A model generated the notes under the pieces. The model made no database searches. It saw nothing but the letters and a program-made list of their open reading frames with translations, and was not told the DNA's origin. The position numbers and the translations under genes are program-made. 35,606 nucleotides of DNA from Pseudomonas nabeulensis (GTDB lineage Bacteria > Pseudomonadota > Gammaproteobacteria > Pseudomonadales > Pseudomonadaceae): the NCBI RefSeq assembly GCF_004682045.1, contig NZ_QUZT01000069.1:1-35606 (forward strand). The letters run 5' to 3'. Shown in pieces: positions 8,536-16,035 of the stretch. The stretch's first letter is position 1. Every line of letters begins with the position of its first letter.

Positions 8536-9381
8536 TTACTGGGTGGAAACGGAAGAAGGTTTGGCCACAGGCTTGGCCGGTGCCGCCGGCAGGAAGAACA
8601 TCACCAGGGCCACCACCAGGTAGATCAGGTAGGCCCCCAACGTGCTGACGGTCGGCGCTTCCTGATAGCCGAACATGCCGGCGAGTACCGAGCCCAATGG
8701 GCTGTCCATTGGCAGCGCGGCACTGAAATCAAACAGCACGGTTTGCAGGTGGTTCCACACGCCTGCTTCATGCAGCGCCTGCACCGAGTTGGCGAGGATG
8801 CCGGCAGCGACGACGAGGATAAACAGGCCAGTCCAGCGGAAAAACGCGCCGAGGTTCAGGCGCATGCTGCCGGTATAGATCAGGAAACCGACAATGATCG
8901 CCAGGATCAGGCCGAGCAGGGCGCCGATGGGCGCGCCCGGGCCTTCACTCTGTTGGAACACGGCCAGCAGGAAAAACACGGTCTCCAGGCCTTCGCGAGC
9001 CACGGCGAAAAACACCATGAGGATAAGGGCCGTCACCTGGTGTTTGGAGCCGGCCAGTGCCTGGTCAAGGGACTCATGCAGGGAATGCTTGATGGACCGC
9101 GCCACTTTGCGCATCCAGAACACCATGGAACTGAGGATGCCCACCGCGACCAGGCCGACGACGCCTTCAAATAGCTCCTGTTGTTTCTGCGGAAATTCGG
9201 CGCTGACCAGTTCCAGGCCACCACCGACCAACAGAGCCAGCGCCGCAGCGAGAAACACGCCAATCCACACGGCGGGCATCCACTGACCACGGCCGGTTTG
9301 TTGCAGGTAACTGGCGATAATGCCAACGATCAGCGCGGCTTCAATGCCTTCGCGCAGCATGATCAGGAAGGGAACGAGCAT
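8536..9381 (-). CDS. efeU: FTR1-family ferrous iron permease EfeU
   Basis: 281 residues and about seven hydrophobic spans. The two FTR1 iron-binding motifs are visible: REGIE at residues 10-14 and REGLE in the FFAVAREGLETVFF span. It forms the inner-membrane channel of the EfeUOB system. The start MLVPFLIMLREGIE at 9381 is the usual family N-terminus; ATGs at 9393/9396 would add four or five residues and neither has a clear ribosome site. First gene of a four-gene minus-strand operon (efeU, efeO, efeB, short imelysin) with gaps of 10-25 bases. A Fur box about 40-60 bases upstream indicates iron repression. Confidence 0.93.
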   Translation of the reverse strand: MLVPFLIMLREGIEAALIVGIIASYLQQTGRGQWMPAVWIGVFLAAALALLVGGGLELVSAEFPQKQQELFEGVVGLVAVGILSSMVFWMRKVARSIKHSLHESLDQALAGSKHQVTALILMVFFAVAREGLETVFFLLAVFQQSEGPGAPIGALLGLILAIIVGFLIYTGSMRLNLGAFFRWTGLFILVVAAGILANSVQALHEAGVWNHLQTVLFDFSAALPMDSPLGSVLAGMFGYQEAPTVSTLGAYLIYLVVALVMFFLPAAPAKPVAKPSSVSTQ

Positions 9382-9421
9382 TCGGCACCGCATCATAACT
9401 AGATAGGAGGCTAAGTTGTAA

Positions 9422-9440
9422 CATAATGATACTCATTACT
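9422..9440. promoter_or_regulatory. Fur box upstream of efeU
   Basis: The 19 bases cataatgatactcattact match the classical Fur consensus GATAATGATAATCATTATC at 15 of 19 positions, including the core AATGATA and TCATTA. It lies between efeU (minus) and the AraC gene (plus). On the minus strand TTGCTT (just upstream) and a TATG-rich stretch could serve as -35 and -10, with the box over the spacer. Repression of the efe operon by Fur with iron is the expected consequence. Confidence 0.85.
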
Positions 9441-9548
9441 AAACAAGCAATCTTGACCTTTTCTGAACTGCGGCTGAACGGTGGTGGCGAAGGGCAAGCC
9501 ACCTTATGATGCAGTCCACCTTGTGTGCTGTCGGATTGCCTAACCTTC

Positions 9549-10565
9549 ATGTCGGAAAAAGACACCATCTCCCTGCACCTCGTGCGCGAAGCCCTGTTGC
9601 AGAGCTGTGCGCCTGGAATCGACACTCTTGCAGTGTTGAACAAAGTCGGTATTGACCCTGCGTTGCTCGGTCAGCCCGACGCCCGTATTCCCGCCTCCAC
9701 CTATGCACGCCTATGGCGGTTGCTGGCGCGGCGCATGGATGACGAGTTCTTTGGCATGGACCCACGCAGGCTCAAGTCCGGCAGCCTGGCATTCCTTTGC
9801 CGTGCTTGCATGGCGCAACCCACCCTGGGGGCGGGCCTAGACACCGGCCTGGGGTTTTTATCACTGATGCTGGAGCGGATGCCGGCCCAGCTGGTGCGTC
9901 AGCAAAGCCTGGCGGAGATCGTGTTGCTGGAGCCTGAGGCCGAGGCTAACCGAGCCTTCACCTATTTCACTTATTGGATGATCGTGCATGGCGTGGCTTG
10001 CTGGCTCGCGGGGCGGCGTATCCCCATCCTGGCCATCGAGTTGCGCTGCGCGCAGCCGGATTACTGTGACGATTACCAGGTGATGTTTTCCGACAACCTG
10101 CGCTTCAACCGACCGCGCACGCGCATGATTTTTGCTGCCGACTGCCTCGACCTGCCGGTCAAGCGCAGTGCCGAAGAACTCAAGCGTTTCCTCGCCCATG
10201 CACCGGCCAATATCCTGGTCAAATACCGCGACCCCGATAGCCTGGCCGCCCGTATCAAGCACGACCTGCGCCAGATGCCCCCCGACACGTGGCCGGAAAC
10301 CGACGGCCTTGCAGCCGGTCTGTTCATCTCCGCGTCGACGTTGCGCCGCCGCTTGGCGGAGGAAGGGCAGACCTACCAGGGGCTCAAAGACAGCGTGCGC
10401 AAGGAACTGGCGATTGTCTGGCTGGCGGAACCGCAGATCAGTTTTGCCGAGATTGCAGCGCGGTTGGGGTTTGCGGATACGAGTTCGTTTTATAAGGCGT
10501 TTCGTAAATGGGCGGGGTCCAATCCGGGACATTACCGTAGCCTGATTCTTGGCGAGTCAGGCTGA
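9549..10565 (+). CDS. AraC-family transcriptional regulator (OruR/ArgR-like layout)
   Basis: 338 residues. The N-terminal two thirds (about 20-210) looks like the arabinose-binding-type domain of PF12625 regulators, with the blocks IPASTYARLWRLLARRMDDEFFGMD and FNRPRTRMIF. The C-terminus holds two helix-turn-helix units: LFISASTLRRRLAEEG near 255-270, and FAEIAARLGFADTSSFYKAFRKWAG near 300-325, the AraC signature. The ATG at 9549 (MSEKDTIS) is preferred to a GTG at 9525; neither has a strong ribosome site. It diverges from efeU by about 170 bases and precedes the M35-like toxin gene by 105 bases on the same strand, so it might control either neighbour or itself. The inducer cannot be inferred. 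Confidence 0.9.
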   Translation: MSEKDTISLHLVREALLQSCAPGIDTLAVLNKVGIDPALLGQPDARIPASTYARLWRLLARRMDDEFFGMDPRRLKSGSLAFLCRACMAQPTLGAGLDTGLGFLSLMLERMPAQLVRQQSLAEIVLLEPEAEANRAFTYFTYWMIVHGVACWLAGRRIPILAIELRCAQPDYCDDYQVMFSDNLRFNRPRTRMIFAADCLDLPVKRSAEELKRFLAHAPANILVKYRDPDSLAARIKHDLRQMPPDTWPETDGLAAGLFISASTLRRRLAEEGQTYQGLKDSVRKELAIVWLAEPQISFAEIAARLGFADTSSFYKAFRKWAGSNPGHYRSLILGESG

Positions 10566-10586
10566 TCAGGCTTACGGCCGATCAGC
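10561..10586. terminator. Hairpin overlapping the araC stop
   Basis: Arms GCTGATC (10561-10567) and GATCAGC (10580-10586) pair, and after one bulge GGC and GCC pair inside. The stop codon TGA lies in the first arm. No T-run follows, so it is a weak candidate for a transcription end between araC and the toxin-like gene. Confidence 0.35.
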
Positions 10587-10670
10587 TACACCACACCCAG
10601 ATCTTTCTTATTTCGGGATCAGTGCCCCCCCTCCAGGCTGACGGATATTTGGCCTTGAGAGGACACTGCA

Positions 10671-13199
10671 TTGTTATCGCCGCTTCCTTCAGCAGCATTT
10701 CTACGGGTACATCCAAACCCCTACACCGACGAGTCTTCGCGCAAGCGCGGCGAACGGATCGAGGCGCTGCCAAAGCGCCAGGCCATAGAAGCGAAGAGCG
10801 ACGCGCCGCGCAATTTCGCAATGATGGTGCGCGACTCCCTGAAAAACCGCGTGGCCCTGTACGCGCCGATCCTGCATCCCGGCGCGTTTATCGAAGAACG
10901 CATCAAGACGGGCATTCGTGAGTATGAAGCCCAATCCAACACCCTCACGGGGCTCAATCCCGACAGCCTGATCCGGGTCGACTACGCGCCTCTGGTGCCT
11001 GCCAACCCGAATTTACGGCATGAGGCACCGGTCAAGAAGTCCCGCTACTTCACCCTGACGGAAGTGGTGACGGGCAGTTACCAGCATCAGGTCCAGTCAT
11101 GGCGGCGAGAGTTTGGCAACCGATTCAGGGTGGTGGGGCATCAGCACCAGGCGTTGATCAATCACTTGACCCGGGAAAACCTGGAAACGCAGATGACCGC
11201 TGCGCTGAAGGCTTACCAGGCACAACCGGGTAACAAAAGTGGCCTGCAGTCGTTATACAAGAGTGAGGTGATGCAACGTTGTCTGGCCTATCTGACGAAG
11301 GCTGACCCGAAGACTGCGGCGTATGGGGCGGTGGCTGATTTTCTCTCCGGCAACTTACAGGCACGTGAAGTCGAGTTTCACGGCGCTACCTTGAGTGGCG
11401 TGTTTCTGATCCCGGTGAAGTCGGGGGGGATTCTGTTCAGCGTGGATGACGCCACCCATTTTGAGATCGGTAGCGCGACCAATCGTTACTTCAAGTTCGG
11501 CGCCAGCATGAGTGAGCAGGTGCCGGTCTATCCAATGTCCGAGGCGTTCAAGCAATGGATATCGTCCAAGCTGCCGGTGTATGAACAATATCGGTACAAG
11601 GACCAGACAGATGCCTACGCGCTGAAAAAACGCTCGCGCTCCAGCATGCCGTGGCTCGGCATAGGCGTTACACAAGGCCAGGTGTATGCCAATCCGTTTT
11701 CCTTCCCTGCGACGTCGAGCGTTGACGCCCTGACGGAGCGCTTTTACGACGGCTTCATGGCGCGCTTGAAGTCAGATATCGACACCTTGGTGTTTACCGA
11801 AGGTGAGCAGTCGGACCTCAATGCGCTGGAGATCGCCAAAACCCTGTTGACTGTTTACTCCACGGCCGGTGCATTCGCAGCGCCTGGTATCGGATCGAAG
11901 CTGCACGCGCTGGTGACCAGCCTGCTCGTCTCAGGCGCTTACGTAGGGGCGAGCTTTGGCCAGGCCGCAATCAGCGACCGTCCCCAGCAGGCGGACGAAT
12001 ATCTTAAGGACGGGATTATTTCGGCGGCCGTCGCAGGTGCGTTGTTGGCCGCACCGCTGGTGGGGAAGTTTGCCAAAGGTATCCGGTATCCCTTCAAGAG
12101 TATTCCGCAAGCGTTGGGCTATTACCGCTTGATCACCGAGCAGGCACAGAAAAAAGCGCCACGGATCATCCGGTTGCTAAAACAGATGACCAGGCCCCGA
12201 GTGGCTGGCGCCGCAGGCGGCGTACGCCAGGGCGTCAAGCAGATGCGCAGGGCGTCTATTGGCGAAGTGGCAGGTGACATTCCCGCCACCCGCCCAACGC
12301 TCTCAACCCTTGAGCAAAGCCGGGAAGCGATTAAACGCTCATTACCGATTGCCCGTGCGAAGCTCGACGCGGCGATTCGTGCAGCGGCGGACCCCAAGCA
12401 TATTGAGGACACCCAACAGATTGCGCGCCTGTTCTACGGTTCCGACACGCCCGAAACGCTGAAGGCCCTGCAGCGCAAACAACACCTGATGAAGGCCGAT
12501 CTGGGCCAGTTGAAGATGGATAACATCGAGTTCCTGCCTAACGAAGAGCCCGGCTGGTCAGCCCAGCTTCAACCCTCCAACTACAACAACTACAAGGGTG
12601 GAGCCCCCAAGGAAAAGTACATCGAAGTCAACGTCGACGGCGCGATGCAGTATTACCGTGACATGGGCAGCAGCGATGACACCTTGGCCAATACGCTGAT
12701 TCACGAGATGAGCCATGGTATGCCGATGGATGAAGACTTCGTATACGCCGGCAAGTTGCGAGGAGCACGAGAAGACATTGTGGACTTGCTGAACCTGGGC
12801 AAGTCGACGGACCCTAAAGACTTCCGCTACCTGAGTGCTGACGCCAAAGATGGCACGGTTAGTTTGTTTGCCCGCGAGCCAAAGATGCATAACGCAGACT
12901 CGACCCTGTTTGTTACTGCTCTGCTGGACCAGGCCATGAACAATCGCCCTCTATTCGAGACGAACATGGCCGCGATCAACGAAGCCGTTGCACGCAGCGG
13001 CGGTGACATCATCCAGGAAACCGTGGCGGTGCGCGTTATTAACAAACCCACCGTCGTTCATGGAGCCGCGCCGGCTTATTTAATCGTGCGGGATGACCAA
13101 ACTGGGCGGCTTGTTGGTGTATTCGGAAAAATACCCGCACCCGAGGGGGCACCTGCGAAGTGGGTGGACAGGGTGCGTGAAGTTTTTAAATGGCACTGA
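10671..13199 (+). CDS. Toxin-like protein: dermonecrotic-type N-terminal region and M35/aspzincin-like metallopeptidase domain
   Basis: 842 residues. The start is TTG at 10671, with GAGAGGA about seven bases upstream. Residues about 60-330 resemble the DUF6543/dermonecrotic-toxin region of large Pseudomonas proteins (blocks ATLSGVFLIPVKSGGILFS and VYPMSEAFKQWI). Two hydrophobic stretches at about 392-435 and 448-470 could insert in a membrane. The C-terminal part, from about 580, has the layout of aspzincin (M35-like) peptidases: LKALQRKQHLMKADLG, then KYIEVNVDGA, then the zinc motif H678-E679-M-S-H682 and D689-F-V-Y692-A-G, which parallels the GTxDxxYG aspartate ligand of M35. The spacing from H682 to D689 is about two residues shorter than in the M35 example I remember. 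No signal peptide is seen. A delivered protease toxin is inference. The next gene downstream begins 311 bases later. Confidence 0.72.
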   Translation: MLSPLPSAAFLRVHPNPYTDESSRKRGERIEALPKRQAIEAKSDAPRNFAMMVRDSLKNRVALYAPILHPGAFIEERIKTGIREYEAQSNTLTGLNPDSLIRVDYAPLVPANPNLRHEAPVKKSRYFTLTEVVTGSYQHQVQSWRREFGNRFRVVGHQHQALINHLTRENLETQMTAALKAYQAQPGNKSGLQSLYKSEVMQRCLAYLTKADPKTAAYGAVADFLSGNLQAREVEFHGATLSGVFLIPVKSGGILFSVDDATHFEIGSATNRYFKFGASMSEQVPVYPMSEAFKQWISSKLPVYEQYRYKDQTDAYALKKRSRSSMPWLGIGVTQGQVYANPFSFPATSSVDALTERFYDGFMARLKSDIDTLVFTEGEQSDLNALEIAKTLLTVYSTAGAFAAPGIGSKLHALVTSLLVSGAYVGASFGQAAISDRPQQADEYLKDGIISAAVAGALLAAPLVGKFAKGIRYPFKSIPQALGYYRLITEQAQKKAPRIIRLLKQMTRPRVAGAAGGVRQGVKQMRRASIGEVAGDIPATRPTLSTLEQSREAIKRSLPIARAKLDAAIRAAADPKHIEDTQQIARLFYGSDTPETLKALQRKQHLMKADLGQLKMDNIEFLPNEEPGWSAQLQPSNYNNYKGGAPKEKYIEVNVDGAMQYYRDMGSSDDTLANTLIHEMSHGMPMDEDFVYAGKLRGAREDIVDLLNLGKSTDPKDFRYLSADAKDGTVSLFAREPKMHNADSTLFVTALLDQAMNNRPLFETNMAAINEAVARSGGDIIQETVAVRVINKPTVVHGAAPAYLIVRDDQTGRLVGVFGKIPAPEGAPAKWVDRVREVFKWH

Positions 13200-13509
13200 G
13201 TTTATTAATCGCACTGAAAGTGCACTGTGGTGCGGGACTAGGAATTAACTGACATGTTTATTGGGTCCTACAGAACCGTCTTTCAAGATTTTAGGAAGCG
13301 ACCGGCTTACGTCGGATAATAAATCGTGCATATTCGTCAGCACTCTTCCTACTGCTGAATTAGAGCAGCTTCATTCATGAGCGGCGCGCGCCGGTGATCA
13401 CGGGCGCGCACGGTCAAGTCGAGGGCGGCCTATGGATAAATGAATGTGCGGTGTTTGAGTCGAAAATGAAATGCAGAAAACTTAATTGCTTAACACTGAG
13501 GTGAATATC
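13200..13509. other. 310-base non-coding gap after the toxin-like gene
   Basis: No convincing gene in either strand. It is visibly AT-richer than the flanking operons, and includes a short hairpin GCACT-gaa-AGTGC at 13211-13223 without a T-run, a near-perfect GC-rich palindrome at 13386-13409, and at its end the ribosome site GAGGTGA of the small exported protein. A promoter for that gene must lie here, but I cannot place it with confidence. Confidence 0.5.
13386..13409. repeat. 24-base near-perfect palindrome
   Basis: Outer arms GCGCGCC and GGCGCGC surround a central GTGATCAC; only one symmetric position (two bases) fails to pair. It is a striking GC-rich island in an AT-richer gap. It may be a regulator site or a strong RNA hairpin; no T-run follows. 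Confidence 0.5.
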
Positions 13510-13890
13510 ATGAAAAGTCTTTTTGCTGTACCGTTTTTGGCGTTGGCACTGACTTCGTTTCAGGCGAATGCTTTGTGTTTGTATATTACGGAGAGTTTTA
13601 CCGGGATTATCTCTCCCGATACAACGGAAACGGCCAATGGGCCGTTTTCCATCACCTCGGCAGGCGGGTGCGCTGGGGCGAGCATTAACGCAAGCGTCTC
13701 TGCATCCGGTACCGGTAGAGCACCTGAAATCTTTATCGAGCGACAAGTTGGAGGCGCGTGGAAACGCGAGACGTTCAGTATAGGGAACAATGCTTCCTAC
13801 TCTGGCCCACATGGAACCTATCGGGTAAGAGTCAGAAACGCTGACGCGGCACCTAAGTCCTATTCAGGGACAGTTCGATACGGGCGTTAA
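13510..13890 (+). CDS. Small exported protein of unknown function
   Basis: 126 residues. It begins with a signal peptide (MKSLFAVPFLALALTSFQANA, cut near residue 21), leaving a mature protein of about 105 residues rich in Ser, Gly, Thr and Asn. Pieces such as GRAPEIFIERQVGGAWKRE and HGTYRVRVRNADAAPKSYSGTVRYG look like the beta-strands of a small all-beta (Ig- or sandwich-like) domain. Two cysteines remain after cleavage (one right at the new N-terminus, one in GGCAGAS), which could form a disulfide. ATG at 13510 is preceded by GAGGTGA at a good distance. I do not recognise the family. It follows the M35-like toxin gene on the same strand and has its own terminator, so an independent transcript is likely. 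Confidence 0.75.
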   Translation: MKSLFAVPFLALALTSFQANALCLYITESFTGIISPDTTETANGPFSITSAGGCAGASINASVSASGTGRAPEIFIERQVGGAWKRETFSIGNNASYSGPHGTYRVRVRNADAAPKSYSGTVRYGR

Positions 13891-13899
13891 GACTGAAGC

Positions 13900-13942
13900 A
13901 GCGCAGGGCGTAGAGTTTTAATCTAGCGGCCCTGCGCTTTTA
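13900..13942 (+). terminator. Rho-independent terminator after the small exported protein gene
   Basis: A perfect nine-base stem, GCGCAGGGC (13901-13909) with GCCCTGCGC (13929-13937), extended by one A-T pair and with an inner TAGA/TCTA pairing, followed by TTTTAT. It starts ten bases after the stop codon at 13890. Confidence 0.85.
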
Positions 13943-13951
13943 TCAGCCAGG

Positions 13952-14479
13952 TTACGCACGCTCATCAACTGACAAATCACTTCTAGCGGAATTGGCAAAG
14001 TAGGCGAGCGCGTTAATGGCTCGATTGGCGTCAATCATGCCTTGTCGCCACGGCCAGAATAAGGGTTCTTTTTTTGTTTGTTCAGAGTAAGTTGGCAGCC
14101 AAGCCGTCTGTTCCTCCAGTCGTTGGTCGAACAGTGCGATAGCGTTGAATTTGACGTTGAGATTTGCTTGTTTTCCCTTCTCGTCGACCGCATTGGTTCC
14201 ATCGATGAAAACACCAAAAGCCTGTTCGTTAATCAGCTTGTTTTCATAAAGTTTCCTACCGACCTTCTTAAGCTCAGCATTGGTTATATAGGTCATGTCG
14301 TAATTTTTTAAAAATTTTTTTAAGTCCGCAATTTGCTCGTCTTTTAGCTTTAGCGCCTTCGCCGCTTGCTCATCGCTTTTGACAGTGAAGTCAGTAACCA
14401 CTTTTTTCGGATCTTTGATTTTGTACCCTGGATCTTGCTTGCTTATTTGGCCCGTGGCAGCGGACGAAGTAATGTTCAT
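13952..14479 (-). CDS. Hypothetical protein, unrecognised family
   Basis: 175 residues, Lys- and Asp-rich, with no signal peptide or membrane segment. The first half is probably helical (DEQAAKALKLKDEQIADLKKFLKNYDMTY), followed by AFGVFIDGTNAVDEKGKQANLNVKFNAIALFDQRLEEQ and a WPWRQGMIDANRAINALAYFANS tail. I do not recognise it. ATG at 14479 is chosen because GGAG lies nine bases upstream; a TTG at 14497 would lie ahead of that site. A TATATA box sits about 35 bases further upstream as a possible -10. The gene is AT-richer and uses more AAA/TTT-type codons than the operons around it, which suggests acquisition by transfer. It converges on the exported-protein gene. Confidence 0.7.
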   Translation of the reverse strand: MNITSSAATGQISKQDPGYKIKDPKKVVTDFTVKSDEQAAKALKLKDEQIADLKKFLKNYDMTYITNAELKKVGRKLYENKLINEQAFGVFIDGTNAVDEKGKQANLNVKFNAIALFDQRLEEQTAWLPTYSEQTKKEPLFWPWRQGMIDANRAINALAYFANSARSDLSVDERA

Positions 14480-14542
14480 CTTCCAATTCTCCAACAATCG
14501 AAAGCTACACCCCTATATATCGACCTCACCCCACCACACTTT

Positions 14543-14578
14543 AAAAAAAAGCCCCGCGACCGAATGGACCGCAGGGCT
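14543..14578 (-). terminator. Rho-independent terminator of the mexEF-oprN operon
   Basis: On the minus strand AGCCC-TGCG pairs with CGCG-GGGCT and is followed by eight T residues. It lies about 40 bases after the oprN stop, a textbook intrinsic terminator. Its T-run end borders the promoter region of the next minus-strand gene. Confidence 0.9.
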
Positions 14579-14619
14579 AAAAATTGGCTGGATGCGACCA
14601 ACCAAAGGAGCTCTTCACA

Positions 14620-16035
14620 TCACTTGTTGCTGGCGACCACCGTGTCCGGCTGCCAACCACCGCCCAACGCCTTGTAGATCGCGACGATGCCGCGGTACAG
14701 ATCCACTTCGGCCTGGGCCTGGGAGTCTTCGGCGGCCAGACGCTCGCGTTGCGCGTCGAGTAGCACGAGGAAGTCCACCGTGCCTTCGCGGTAGCGGATC
14801 GCCGCGAGGTCAGCGGCAGCGCGGCTGGATTCGCTTTGGCGGATCAGCGAGACCAGGCGTTGCTGGCGCTTGCCGTAATCGCTGAAGGCGTTCTCGGACT
14901 CTTCCAGTGCCAGCAACACTTGCTGTTCATAGGTTGCCAGTGCGCCATCGGCTTCGGCATTGGCGCCGCGCAACCGAGCGCGCACGCTGCCCAGGTCGAA
15001 GGCGGCCCAGGTGATGCTTGGGCCGAGGGACCAGGCATTGGCGGCGGCGGAGCCGATCTGCGAACCGCGCCCGGCGGTAAAGCCGAGGAAGCCGCTAAGG
15101 CTGACCCGTGGGAACAGGTCGGCCTTGGCCACGCCGATGCGCGCGGTGGCGGCGGCCAGTTTGCGTTCGGCGCTGAGGATGTCCGGACGACGTTGCAGCA
15201 GTTGCCCCGGATCGCCAATCGGCAACGCCTTGGCAATCGCCGGCAGGTCTTTAGGGCTCAGATCTACGCTCAACTTGTCCGGGCGTTGGCCGAGGAGGGT
15301 GGCGATGCGATTACGCTCGCGCACTTGTTCGGCCTGCAGTTGCGGCACGCTGGCTTCGACCGCTGCCAGGCGTGCGTCGGCGCGCTCCACGTCCAACTGA
15401 TCACCCACACCGGCATCCCGCAGGCTGACGGTGATGGTGCGCGATTCCTGCTGGTTTTTCAGGTTGTCCAGGGCAATGCGTTCACGCAGCTGTGCACCGC
15501 GCAGTTGACCATAGGCGTCGACCAGCTCGGCAATCATGGTGACTTGCAGTTGGTACAGGTCGGCTTCGGCCACTTGTTGGTCAGCGTCGCTGGCCTCCAG
15601 GTTGCGGCGGATACGGCCGAACAAGTCCACTTCCCAGGCCATGTCCAGACCCAGGTCATAGCGCTCGCTGTTGACGCGCTTGGTGGTCTGGCCAGGAATC
15701 TGGCCCTTGCCCACATCGCTGCTGGCGCGGGAGGTAACCACCGGCATGATGTCGTTGGCTGCATCGTCACGGATCGCCCGGGCTGCCCGCAGACGGGCAA
15801 AGGCGACACGCAGGTCCCGGTTCCCTTGCAGCGATTGGGTTACCAACTGGTTGAGGGTCGGGTCGTCGAACTGCTGCCACCAGATGCCTTCGTACTTGGC
15901 GTGGTCATAACTTTTGGTGTCGGCGGCGGCCGTGATATTGGCCGCCTCCAGGTTCTGGGTTTTGTAGTCCGGGCCTACGGCACAGGCGCTCAGCGCCAGT
16001 ACCAGCAAGCTCGGCAAAAAGACTTTCACGCTCAT
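14620..16035 (-). CDS. oprN: Outer-membrane efflux lipoprotein OprN (NodT/TolC family)
   Basis: 471 residues, almost exactly the length of P. aeruginosa OprN (472). The N-terminus is a lipoprotein signal with lipobox LSAC (Cys18). Two outer-membrane efflux repeats follow; the blocks WWQQFDDPTLNQLVTQSLQGNRDLRVAFARLRAAR (shown in part), DLFPRVSLSGFLGFTAGRGS and YREGTVDFLVLLDAQRE are strongly OprN-like. It forms the trimeric outer-membrane duct of the MexEF pump. The ATG overlaps the mexF stop as ATGA (16032-16035) and GGAG lies upstream, indicating coupled translation. Last gene of the operon, followed by a strong terminator. The frame stays open upstream to 16287 but that part overlaps mexF and is not a start. 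Confidence 0.95.
   Translation of the reverse strand: MSVKVFLPSLLVLALSACAVGPDYKTQNLEAANITAAADTKSYDHAKYEGIWWQQFDDPTLNQLVTQSLQGNRDLRVAFARLRAARAIRDDAANDIMPVVTSRASSDVGKGQIPGQTTKRVNSERYDLGLDMAWEVDLFGRIRRNLEASDADQQVAEADLYQLQVTMIAELVDAYGQLRGAQLRERIALDNLKNQQESRTITVSLRDAGVGDQLDVERADARLAAVEASVPQLQAEQVRERNRIATLLGQRPDKLSVDLSPKDLPAIAKALPIGDPGQLLQRRPDILSAERKLAAATARIGVAKADLFPRVSLSGFLGFTAGRGSQIGSAAANAWSLGPSITWAAFDLGSVRARLRGANAEADGALATYEQQVLLALEESENAFSDYGKRQQRLVSLIRQSESSRAAADLAAIRYREGTVDFLVLLDAQRERLAAEDSQAQAEVDLYRGIVAIYKALGGGWQPDTVVASNK

Noticed and set aside
7236..8648. A 470-codon plus-strand frame opposite efeO
   Set aside because: Antisense shadow; efeO on the other strand has a complete cupredoxin-imelysin layout and a ribosome site.
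13414..13812. A 132-codon minus-strand frame opposite the small exported protein
   Set aside because: The plus-strand gene has a signal peptide, ribosome site and terminator; the opposite frame has none of these.
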